From Deroplatys truncata (Eukaryota > Arthropoda > Insecta > Mantodea > Mantidae), in assembly GCA_030765065.1 (NCBI GenBank), contig CM060979.1, positions 106,070,350 to 106,134,349 on the forward strand: 64,000 nucleotides of DNA, in the 5' to 3' direction. The position numbers and the translations under genes were made by a program. The notes under the pieces are model-generated. The model ran no database searches, was not told where the DNA came from, and saw only the letters and a program-made list of their open reading frames with translations. Below are positions 22,564-32,284 of this stretch, piece after piece (the stretch's first letter is position 1; the number at the start of each line of letters is the position of its first letter).

Positions 22564-24504
22564 TTATTCATATTTGTCCATAGGTCTTGCGAAATTTGGA
22601 CAATTTTTGACTGCTCTTCTCTGCATTAAGAATGATATAGGTCTTTTACTAAGGATGCGAAACGTTCCATGCGGAGAGTCCGCCTTCTCAATCTTTTCTA
22701 AAATATCCCCCGCAATTGAAGAAAATATCTGATTGAGGTCGCTTGACTGAAATACACGCTTTGTCTTAGAATTAAGGAAGGAGGTGGGAACGATCGTGTC
22801 TCCATCAGGTTTACGGATTGCATATTTAACCTCCATGGAACAAATAATTTTCAATCCCGAATGCTTCTCTGCAAGACGCTTTCCACTTCTTTAATAATAA
22901 GCTCCTTGCACTCATCTAAAAATTCTGGGGTCGAGTATTTCTGATGTATTTTCTATTTTACTATTAAAAATACATCCATTGAATATCGCTCGGCTGGTAT
23001 TGCATTTCAGACCCTGGAACTTACTAGCACTAACCTTGGCTTTCTTAATTGCAAGTTGCTCGCCCCCGTCCGATACCGGTCCTCTCTTCCCATTCACCGG
23101 TGCTACATCATTGGATGATGAGGAGGATGACTGTGCTGCGGCTTCAGCATTTGCAGATGAGGATGTTGATGATGCAGCGGATTCAGTATTTGTGGATGAG
23201 GAGCTTGATGTTGCAGAGGGTACAACTTCCCTCAGAGTGTTGAGTGATGAGGAGGCGGACGGTGCAGCGGTCGAGTCTTCACCAATCTCCGGCGATGCTG
23301 ACCTCTGTGTTGCTAGATCCATAGGCTGGCTTCCAAGGTCACCCAGATCATTTCCTGGAATAATAATAATAGTAATAATAATATTAATAATAATAACAAT
23401 AATATTAATAATATAGAATGTGTAAAAGAAGTTCATAAAATGTTGAAAAAATTATTACCACTCAGTGGTTGCTGCATGTATGGGACAGGGCCCCCCAGTG
23501 CTGATTTGATGCAGGGAAGGCGTATGGTGCAGAGGGCGCGTGATGAACAAACCCGCCTCCGAAATAAAGTCCACTTCCTGAAAATAATAACAATAATAAT
23601 AATAGTAATATAGAATGTGTAAAAGAACTTCATAAAATGTTGAAAAATATTCTTACCGGTCGGTGGTTGCTGCATGTATGGGGGCAAGCCTCAACCATGC
23701 TGATTTGGCCCTTGAAGGCTTGGAAGCCAGGTGGTGCCGGTGCATCGGTCGATGGATGCCCGATCCCAAAATAAAGTCCATTTCCTGAAAAAATAATAAT
23801 AATATTATTATTATTATTAATATAGAATGTGTAAAAGAAGTTCATAAAATATTGAAAAATTCTTACCGTTCGGTGCTTGCTGCATGTATGGGGCAGCGTC
23901 CCACCCCTGCTGATTTGGTACTAGGAAGGTCTGGAAGCCTGGAGGTGGCGGTGCAACGGTCGCGAAGCCTGCTGGTACAACGCTTGCGAAGCCTGGAGGT
24001 ACCGGTGCAGCGGTCGCCTGTTGAGCGATGCCGCCTCCGAAATAAAGTCCATTTCCTGGAAAAAATAAATAATAATAATAATAGTATAGCATGTTTAAGT
24101 ACAGAGTTCTAAAGAATCTACACTCTATACGTGATAAATTACATGTTTTAAACACCTGCGTGAAAAATACATAGATTTCTGGGAGACCGAAAGAGTTATG
24201 TGACTGCATATGGGGTGAGAAACTCCCCTTAAATATATCCTTTTCTCCTTGTACAATCCAGAACTCTATGCTGTCGTAGGTAGGTCTTGTGTGCTAGAAT
24301 CGGCATTGTATGTCTACTATTAAGTAATTTTTATTTACAATTGCTCAAACACCAGTCTGTAAATTCTAACCGTACGAGTGTTGCTGTATGTACGGGGCAG
24401 AGCCACCTCCATGATGATTCGGCCCCATGAAGGCTTGGAAGCCCGGTGGTGCCGGTGCAGCGCTCGAAGGATGGCCGATACCAAAATAAAGTCCACTTCC
24501 TGGA

Positions 24505-24537
<33 letters not shown>

Positions 24538-24667
24538 GAATATGAACAAGAAGTTAATATAAATTGTTACATTACTTATTTAAAAACTCTGAAGAATGCT
24601 TACCATTCGGGTGTTCGGGTGCCTGAATCATTACGGTATTTGATGAGCGATCCTGCAGCCGGCGGCC
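22564..24667 (-). pseudogene. Multi-exon gene with duplicated Gly/Pro exons, PolB-N-like domain
   Basis: Minus-strand exons deduced from splice sites: partial first exon 24604-24665, then 24371-24499 (129 nt), 23867-24055 (189 nt), 23657-23784 (128 nt), 23459-23577 (119 nt) and last exon from 23354. Acceptors are CCAG or TCAG after AAT-rich introns, and donors are mostly GTAAGA-type. All introns are phase 1, splitting a Gly codon. Middle exons repeat GLYFG, PPGF and PYMQQ. The last exon has a Ser/Ala-rich stretch, a basic KRGP..KKAK nuclear-signal-like patch, then (after frameshifts near 22925 and 22880) segments around CSMEVKYAIRKPDGD, FLNSKT and ILEKIEKA. That part resembles, from memory, the domain before DNA polymerase B in Polinton-like proteins. 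Two middle exons have lost frame, and family A sequence replaces the 5' part. Confidence 0.55.
23380..24560 (-). repeat. Tandem exon-plus-intron duplication
   Basis: A module of about 200-270 bp is repeated four times: AAT-rich intron, acceptor, GLYFG exon, donor, then GAATGTGTAAAAGAAGTTCA. The best matching copies start near 23420, 23620 and 23825, with a more distant fourth near 24340. Exons of 129 and 189 nt are multiples of three with matching phase, so duplication keeps the frame; those of 128 and 119 nt do not. Confidence 0.75.
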
Positions 24668-25033
24668 CAGAAAATTCGAGATATACATTTCAATTCTCAT
24701 TACAATATCTTAAACATATAATATTTTATTCAATATCGTTAGTCATTTTTGAGAAAATTAAAATTTTCGAAAAATGTTCCATGTAAAGGGTAGTCTGGTG
24801 CGGGGCATTTTCTTTAAAACCTTCGTGTCGCATCTCTGGAAGATACTGAACCTAAATACCAAGTTTGGTGTTTTATCCGTCTCTTCGTTTCTGAGTTATG
24901 CTTCACAGGCACACTCGCAGACAGCCATGCTTTTTTCGGATTCAGAGGGTCTCAAAACATGTATTTCCGGTGAAATGTCGGTATCGATTTTTTTGGGTGG
25001 AATACAACACTTCCTCTACTTACTCCAAGTAAA
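24666..25033 (+). mobile_element. Family A fragment inside the long-TIR element (copy 5)
   Basis: It begins abruptly mid-consensus at CCCAGAAAATTCGAGATA and runs to the family's right end (CTTACTCCAAGTAAAAA), lacking the left half. It interrupts the 5' part of the spliced minus-strand gene, with loss of sequence at the junction. Confidence 0.75.
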
Positions 25034-25989
25034 AACTCATTCGCAAATACTTAACGTCGCAAAAATATTACTTGAAATGAATTCTTGTGTGTGTATTAAG
25101 TTTATATTTAACATGCTGGAATATTCAAAAAATATCTCTCGAATGGATGAGGTATTTAAAATCGTTCTCGTCCTATGTTTACTAAGAGAATAAGCCAATC
25201 TTTTTAAATGGAATAAATTAAGAGTAACGAGGATTGTTTAGGATAGGCTCCATATTTCATTATTTATTTAGAATTAAACAAATGCTATTAGTCGTAATAG
25301 TTATACACGCGTAATAATCACGCACATACGTCACCAACCAAATGCGCAAGTCAATTCATATACAATTAATTAATAAAAAATATTTAATTGTTTTCATCGA
25401 TCAGCGAGAGCCTTATTTATTTTTAATAGCGTATGTAATATTTAACTATAATGTTAACCGTATTTATTTTATTTTTAATAACATATGTAATATTCACCGT
25501 TCTGAATACTTTTTACTCTCGCCAAATCATATTTCTTTGTTTAACATACCGAAAAAAATCAGTTTAATTTTTGATATCATGCATGCAATTCTTGTATGTG
25601 TGTATTTAAATAATGACAGAGATACAATCGAATGTTTAAGTACTGAACCTATACAGTATACGTTTAATTACGTTTAATTTATATTAATTATCGGGGAAAA
25701 TTTTTTTTGTGGTAAGCTTAAAACATGACTAGACTTGGTTTTCCACGGTTTGTGATGGAATTTCTGCACAGAGGAAGCCATTAACAAATTCTATTGTATC
25801 GCTAATAGTTATTTACCCAGAGGGTCTGTGGTTTTTCAGGGCACTTAGGATGTTTAATGAAGGGGAAACGTCTGCCATTGTCCACTAATGGCTCTATACA
25901 GGACCCTGTTTTGCATTCTTCAAACCCTCTTAAGATGTTTAATGACGTGGAAGCGTCTGCCATTGTCCTCTAATGAGTGTCTACATGTC
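25034..25989. other. AT-rich inner spacer before the right arm
   Basis: At 25347-25475 there is an extra copy of the arm sequence found at 26351-26470 (CAAGTCAATT, TTTTCATCGATCAGCGAGAG, GTTAACCGTATTTATTTT). At about 25846-25890 and 25931-25975, GATGTTTAATGA followed by CGTCTGCCATTGTCC is repeated about 82 bp apart. The AT-rich frame at 25342-25677 starts in repeat sequence and is not convincing as a gene. Confidence 0.5.
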
Positions 25990-27912
25990 TTCTTCCGAGA
26001 AGTCCGCAGGCGTTCTTCAGGGTTGTACAGTATATTTCTTTCAAGCAGGGTACGCAAGTGAATAATTCGTTGAATTTCTCAAAGTTCGCTACGTCTTTAG
26101 AAAGAACATTTAAAAACGAATATCAAATTTATATTTGAGGTCCTCGCGCATGTTTCGAATTTCTTGTAAGGAGAGGTAGAGAGAGAGAGAGAGAGAGAGA
26201 GAGGGAGTGAGTGAAGGTTCTGTATGGAGAGAGGGAGAGTTTACGTGTTCGAGACGAAGTCTGTTTTTGATATTCCCTGCTCTGTATTTTTCCTCGAATG
26301 CCTCTACCTATATACATTTCTATTGAAAATGAGTGAGATAGCTCTAGGTGCGCAAGTCAATTACATTAATTAATAAAAAATATTTAATTGTATTCATCGA
26401 TCAGCGAGAGCCTTATTTATTTTTTAATAACGTATGTAATATTTAACTATAATGTTAACCGTATTTATTTTTTTCATAATCAATTCCACCGGAATTATAA
26501 CGAGACAATATGAACGCACCTCGCATGTTAAACGAGTATTATTTAACTAAAATGTTAATTCGCCTTCATTTTTTTTCCGGAATCATATTTCGCTGAATTA
26601 TATAGAGTTAAGATGGCCGCCTTACGCACGCCTTGAGTTTAAATATGGCGAATTCACAACTTTCGGATATGACCACCAGGGGCGCCGTGAGGAAACCCTC
26701 GCTGGTTCAGAGAGAAAAAACCAGTTTCACTCATATTACCACCTGGCGCGCTGGTGTAGGTTGCGAACTGAAACGGGAGTGGAGGGGGTGCCGTAGTCGA
26801 CTTGTCACTACACTGGCCGAGAGTCGTTCACACCAGTCTGGCGCTCCATGGAGGAAAGGGCTGCGCGCGGGTTTTCAACGAAATTATCACGCTATAACGA
26901 CTGTCACGGCAACTCTGTCCTTTCAGCTATGGATTCATCTAAGTGTTGTAATATTCTTATAAATCCAAAATATATTTCCCCTCAAAAGTAGAATTAAATA
27001 AATGTTATTACTCGTAATAATTATACACATGCTACCACACATATACGATGACGAACAGTTGCGCGCGAGTCAATTACATTAATCAATCAAAAATACTTAA
27101 TTGTTTTCATCGACCGACTAGCCGCGTTTCATTAGAAGTGTAATTTGTGGATATTAGTAGATGTAAAAATGGGGTTTAGAAGCAGGTGCGCAAGTCAATT
27201 CATATACAATTAATCAATCAAAAATACTTAATTGTTTTCATCGACCGACTAGCCGCGTTTCATTAGAAGTGTAATTTGTGGACATTAGTAGTAATATGAT
27301 GGCGATTCTTTTTTTTTCAATAATGTTTTATGCATGGACGAACATTATCTAATTGATTGACACAATTATGTACTCAAACGTTTTGCCGATGTGCGGCAGG
27401 CATCGAGAATCACATTCCCTACCACACACACACACCTTACCAGGGGCGGGGGATTTAGACAGGACGCTATGAGAGCAGAGTGACGTCGCCAGCGTATACT
27501 AACAATACACACTCTCCCACATATCCGCAGGGAACCAATCACACGGCAGAGATTTAGACAAGTCACAATGAGGGGGGGGCGGGAATGTATCCACCGTATA
27601 GGCACAATACACACTCTCCCACCTATCCACAGGGAACCAACCAGACCACAAAGGGGAGGGAAGGAGGGGGCGGGGCCACCGGCACGTGACCAGACCACAT
27701 GGGGGAGGGGGAGGACCTGACGACACAGACCCAGTCGGCATTAGGTGAGCCCACAAAGGGAGGGGGCGGGGCTAGCGGCACGCGACCAGGGCGGCAAATA
27801 GTAGCACACAAAGAGGGGGGCGGGGCTTGAAGTTAGAACAATAGGTCATTAATTCCTTTGTTCTGACCAGAACAATAGCCCATTGTTCTGGATCTCTCCT
27901 AATATGTCTACT
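25990..27912 (-). repeat. Right terminal inverted repeat
   Basis: Mirror of 17977-19969. It contains the palindromes at 27832-27891, the C-rich block at 27409-27828, iterated units at 26350, 27060 and 27186, the CpG-rich ORF at 26645 and a GA tract at 26172-26210. Only single-base differences and short indels are seen by eye. Confidence 0.95.
26645..26962 (+). CDS. TIR-encoded hypothetical ORF, right copy
   Basis: Counterpart of the left-arm frame, from ATG at 26645 with TATA-like TTATATAGAG about 45 bp upstream. About 105 residues, with a few amino-acid differences from the left copy (for example Lys for Ile and Glu for Asp). No domain is recognised, and the reading frame points outward. 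It may be only a promoter-rich CpG segment. Confidence 0.25.
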   Translation: MANSQLSDMTTRGAVRKPSLVQREKTSFTHITTWRAGVGCELKREWRGCRSRLVTTLAESRSHQSGAPWRKGLRAGFQRNYHAITTVTATLSFQLWIHLSVVIFL

Positions 27913-27918
27913 TATATG

Positions 27919-28689
27919 CAGTTTTCACAGCACTGATTGGTAGTTAGAGGATCGTACATTTAGCCTATAAACAGATTTTAATAATACTGAGAAAGTGTAT
28001 TTTTTGAGCAAACATACAATTTATTAAATGGATCAATGCCTAGTTACATCGACAGAATAAAGGTAGGCTAAATTAGAATGTCAATGGTCTTTGATGCAGA
28101 ATTCTAGTGCAAGTGGTTTACGAGAAATCTTAAAATAGGAACGGGGAGCCGTTACCTTTTAGTGACAACTACTTTATCTTCTTTGTCATGTTGTTTCGTA
28201 CAACTACAGTGTAAATTTAAATACACCAAAGTAAAGATGTCAAAGCATAACAATATTTTTAAATTTTTTCTTTAGCTTTCTCCTCAGCGTGTATGGTGGC
28301 CATTCAGAGGATCCTGAGATCGGTAACTGGCCCAAAACTGGAAATTCGTTTTTTATTAGGCTCAGGTGAATTCAGATTCGATATCATTACCGATTTCATT
28401 TTCATCTTCATCCCTGCTGTTCAGGATACTTTATCCTTAGAGGCCCAATCGTAAAACCGGCTGCAAATACCTATAGAACATCAGTTTTCTCATATTTTAT
28501 TCACTCAATAATTATGTATTTTAACCTGAGTACTGAAGCCTTGCCTTGAACGTTTCGAACTACATCATGAACCATTCTTTTACCTCACATAGCTAAATCT
28601 TGGTATCGGAGACGAAACGTTTAGCTTTATAACAACCAATGAACCAGGGCTGCGGTTGAAAATAATTTTATGAAAGCATTCTTGACAGT
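27919..28689. other. Right flank of the long-TIR element, no gene seen
   Basis: AT-rich single-copy-looking sequence. No similarity to the left flank beyond the possible 6-bp duplication. Confidence 0.45.
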
Positions 28690-29018
28690 CATCTTACGCC
28701 TTGCCACAGTGGACTAGAGCGTGGTTTTCCGGTTCCTGGCCGTGCAATGCTCCCGGGTTCGATTCCACCCGTTACGGGTTGCGCATTTCGCATTTTAATC
28801 CTAGGAGCCCGAGCCCACTCAGCATCGTGAGGAAATTGATGGGCGGCTGCGATCCCAGCCAAGAAAGCCAATATTGCGGCTGGGAGATGTGTGATGCTGG
28901 CCACATCACCTGCGCGTATCTTTTGAATGATCGCCTACTTTTACAGTGTATTCGTGGGCGTGAGATTGGCAGTGTGGTTGGTCGACCTAAGCCCCATTCG
29001 AGCTGCAGCTCCACGGGA
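28690..29018 (+). mobile_element. tRNA-derived SINE ending in a TTA tail
   Basis: The head contains an A-box-like AGTGGACTAGAGCGTGG and the B-box-like CCCGGGTTCGATTCC. A GC-rich body runs to CTCCACGGGATTTTATTACTG and merges with a (TTA)n tail. RNA polymerase III promoter boxes plus a simple tail are diagnostic of SINEs. Frames across it are not genes. Confidence 0.7.
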
Positions 29019-29027
29019 TTTTATTAC

Positions 29028-29079
<52 letters not shown>

Positions 29080-29091
29080 GTTGTTGTTGTT
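29019..29091. repeat. (TTA)n/(TTG)n tail of the SINE
   Basis: About 20 TTA units then TTG units, continuous with the SINE body. Confidence 0.95.
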
Positions 29092-29269
29092 CATCGCACT
29101 TGATTACTGTACTTCGATTTTGCACTTCATCAATGAAATTATTACAATAAAAGCAACTGAAAAGTCACATATAAATCAGCCACCCCTCTGCAACTATGCA
29201 ACTTTGTGGCAGTATTTTATATCACAACAATGTAAATGCCAGAGTGATTGTAGTGTAAATAAGCATTAT

Positions 29270-29998
29270 TGTATGACATTCATTTGAGATGTTTGTTAAT
29301 TATAAGCATTGTTAGGAAATAAGTTTACACGGCCTCACTGAAACTGACAATAAGAGCGGACAACAATGAGCGAGGGGGTGAGTTGTTTATTAATTAGAAG
29401 AGACAAACAAATGACGCCAGAGTAGCGTGCCTTTCTTTAGAAATGGAGGGAATTTCTTCCCTAGAGCATATGTGTTCGTAATTTTGATTGGATATAAAAA
29501 TAGACGCTAATGTTGGCGCGTTTTATTAATCAATAGTAGCTCGATTATAATCTGTAGGCATATTGGGTGAGGGAGTATTAAAAGCTAAAGCCAGAGACAG
29601 ATTTCGTTCTGTCCAACAGAAACACTCGCGGGTAATACGTCGTTCAGTTCAATAAAATCATACAAAGGTTATACGTCGCACAGTTTAAGAGAATCGTTCA
29701 CGCGTTATACGTCGCGCAATTCTACAGAATCTCTCGCGTCGTAAAGTTAGTTATAAATGTGAAATACGCGAATTAATAATGTGCAGCAAATAAGTGATTA
29801 TAGTAACATCAGAAAATATAATAGTTTCAGTCGGGCGTGTATCAACAGTCAATATGTGAAATTAATTAATTGTGACGGTAATAGAAGTGTAAAAACAAAT
29901 TCTTTTATAAGTGTTATCTTTCAGTAACAAATCCTTTCCGTTTACACCCCTGTTCAAGAGATATGCTCGACTGAGAAATAATAGCTAGCCGGAGGACA
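29270..29998 (+). mobile_element. LTR-like repeat (family G, copy 1)
   Basis: It matches the reverse complement of 60683-61435 from TGTATGACATTCATTTGAG to GCTAGCCGGAGGACA, so it starts TG and ends CA. A promoter-like region contains GGATATAAAAATAG and AGTATTAAAAGC (mutated TATA). Downstream, ATACGTCG-containing units of about 45 bp are repeated three to four times (29632-29735). No internal region is attached. Solo LTR is the best guess; no target duplication is visible. Confidence 0.5.
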
Positions 29999-30994
29999 AA
30001 GAACCCAAAACTCAAAGTAGTAAACAATAACAGGCGCTCAGAAATAGATAACACGAAGTGACCGCGACAACTTGCAGGTGCGAAAACATTTGCCCTCCCT
30101 TCTAAATTCCTTTGTTTGTTTATTTTTTCCAGTACTTTACCCACATTATTATGTATTGATGCTCCAATGCAAGAAAACTGCAGAAACATTAAAACAGAAC
30201 AGTTTGGCGTTCAACTGAAATTAGGGTGGTACAGAAATGTTTTGTTGTATAATACTGCAGTAAATGTGACATAGTCGAGTGATTTAGGGCTCCGAAGATA
30301 AATAGTTTTAAAATCACCTGAACCAAACAATTTAATCCTATTGTAAATATTGCCGCGTAATTGCTAATGTAGTGATGTGGAATAAATTTTTGTGTTTTGT
30401 ATTTCTCATATTCACTCAGGAGAGTACCAAAAATATTAGTTTTAATTATTTCTGGCCAGTCGACATAATTTATTGGTTAAATATTAAAAAATATGTTGTG
30501 CAGAAATATCAAATCCCATTTCCAGAGTATTAAAGAAAGAAATAAAGAAAGAAAAAACCAACAAACAAACAAAATTAGATGCTATGCAATATTCAAAGTT
30601 GCACTGTCGCTTCGTAATGCTGAGTGCATTTTAAAGTTATGTCAGCTATGTAAATACCTAGATAGTAAAAGACCTTTAAACAGTTCTAACATAGCTTTAT
30701 GCCTGGCAAAATCCTGTTACTACTTCGAGAATTTGCTTGTATATTATTGCCTTTAACCATGACCTTTTATCGGTATTAATCAAACGACACAAGCTATTAT
30801 GTGTGCTACACCGCATTTATGATAAGTAATTCCCACCAGAATTGAACTAAATATTAATGCAATGTCTTCTATTTGATTCTACTTCAGCGGCAATTTTTTA
30901 TTTACTCGTATCTCCTAATTGATTATAGCCTATCGCTTCTCTAGTTCTCTTGTGTAGATCGTTATTTTGTTTTGACCCATTCTGATATTGGATC
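29999..30994. other. No gene seen
   Basis: AT-rich. A frame at 30493-30756 is Lys/Asn-rich at its start (AAAG-type simple sequence) and is not supported. Confidence 0.45.
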
Positions 30995-32284
30995 CGAGAG
31001 CGGATCGAAAAGTAACGCACAATAATTTTTTTTCTGCCTTGGTATTGCAGCTGGAATGTTGTAATTTCACACAGATATAGTTTGAAGTTTTCACTACAGA
31101 GGATATTTTTGTGTTCATATGCAGCTCTAGCGAGAGAAGGTGAACCACGCAACTAAGATGGCGCTCATGCTACTATCGTCCCTGTGTGAAGAGCAGAGAG
31201 GTATGGTTCGATATCTGTGGGCCAAAGGGCATAAACCGAGTGATATTCACAGAGACATGCGTGGCATGTATGTGGATGATTTTATGGACCGTAGCAATAT
31301 CTTTCTAGAGGACTGTGTGTACCTTAGTGATTTGCTACGCTCCGGGAGGACGGTAACAGCTGCAACCCCGCAGTATGTCAGAGGCATTGAGGCGGCGTGT
31401 TCAACTGCGAACCTTATCGCAACAATTCAACATCTCCTATGGTGCAGTGTACGATATTGTTCATGACACGTTGAAATTTCGTAAAGTTAATGCTGGCTGG
31501 GTGCCTAAGAACCTGACAGACAACCACAAGGGCCAGCGAATGATGACGAGCTTGGATCACCTAACGCGGTATACCGCAGAAGGGCATGCCTTTCTGGAAG
31601 GAATCGTCACTGGTGATGAGTCGTGGGCATACCATTACACGCCCGAAACCAAGCAGGCAAGTATGGAGTGGAAACATGCTGGGTCCCCTGAAGAAAAAAT
31701 TCAAAGGGACCCAATCTACTAGGAAAGTGCTTGTGACGGTGTTCTGGGATGTGCATGGTATTGTATAGGTGGATTTTGCTGAACACGGGACCACTGTAAA
31801 TGCTGCAGCCTACATGAAAACTTTGGTGATGCTGCGTCGAGGCCTTCGTGACAAACGCCGCAACGTGAATGCTGACGATGTCATAATTCTTCATGACAAT
31901 TCTCGGCCCCAAGTTGCTGCTGCTGTTCGTCAGAGAATCACCAAATTTGGTTGGGAGGTGCTCAAGCATCCACTATACGTCCGGAACTTTCACCGTCGGA
32001 CTTTCATCTGTTTGGTCCCACGAAGAAATTCCTGGCCGGCCAACGCTTTGCGACAAATGCGGAAGTGAAATCAGTAGTCCGGAGATGGCTATACTCCAAG
32101 GAAACGGACTTCTACGAACAGGGCATATTGAAACTGGTATCACGATTGGAGAAATGTGTTGAGAAACTTGGTGACTATGCCTGAAAGTAGGTAAAAGATG
32201 CAAGTTCATTTATTATTTTTGTTGTTGTTTTAACTATTGAACTTTTTCATAAAAAATTATTGTGCATTACGTTTCAATCCGCCC
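30995..32284 (+). mobile_element. Mariner transposon, degraded (1.29 kb)
   Basis: Terminal inverted repeats read CGAGAGCGGATCGAAAAGTA at the left and CGAGGGCGGATTGAAACGTA inward from the right. Both continue into ACGCACAATAATTTTTT or ATGCACAATAATTTTTT. TA (32285-32286) follows the right end; the left TA has decayed. Size and structure are standard for mariner. Confidence 0.92.
31158..32184 (+). pseudogene. Mariner DD34D transposase pseudogene
   Basis: In this family the protein excises and inserts the element at TA. From ATG at 31158 the N-terminal helix-turn-helix (EEQRGMVRYLWAKGHKPSDI) is recognisable. WVPKNLTD, TGDESWAYHY, ILHDNSRP and SPSDFHLF follow, the last three carrying the catalytic Asp residues. 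Thirty-four residues separate the second and third Asp, as in mariner. The tail GILKLVSRLEKCVEKLGDYA is typical. Reading requires frame changes near 31390, 31695 and 31985, and a TAG interrupts at about 31766, so it is inactive. Confidence 0.92.

Larger units (their letters stand above)
17977..27912. mobile_element. Polinton/Maverick-like element with 2-kb TIRs
   Basis: A 9,936-bp unit bounded by inverted arms of 1,993 and 1,923 bp. It begins AGTAGAC and ends GTCTACT. Flanks are GATATG (17971-17976) and TATATG (27913-27918), a possible 6-bp target duplication with one mismatch. As GATATG is nearly palindromic, part of this could instead be TIR extension. Long TIRs, 5'-AG ends and 6-bp duplications are established Polinton features. 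The interior holds a 21-bp minisatellite, a zinc-finger-like gene, a 64-67 bp repeat and a decayed spliced gene on the minus strand. No integrase, polymerase active site, ATPase or capsid was found, so it appears non-autonomous or reduced. The arms are nearly identical, suggesting recent insertion or arm homogenisation. Class assignment is inference. Confidence 0.7.

Noticed and set aside
23358-24535. AAT runs at 23.4-24.5 kb as independent microsatellites
   Set aside because: They occupy the same position in each duplicated intron next to splice acceptors, so they are treated as intron sequence.
26640-26720. CTCF-type insulator motif (ACCACCAGGGGCGCC) in the TIR
   Set aside because: It is one base short of the usual core and in a CpG-rich segment where such matches arise by chance.
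17977-27912. Complete autonomous Polinton with polymerase, integrase and capsid genes
   Set aside because: No frame, spliced or not, shows their motifs between the arms; only a possible PolB-associated domain is seen.
28701-29150. 149-codon protein with a poly-Tyr tract
   Set aside because: It runs through a tRNA-derived SINE and its TTA tail.
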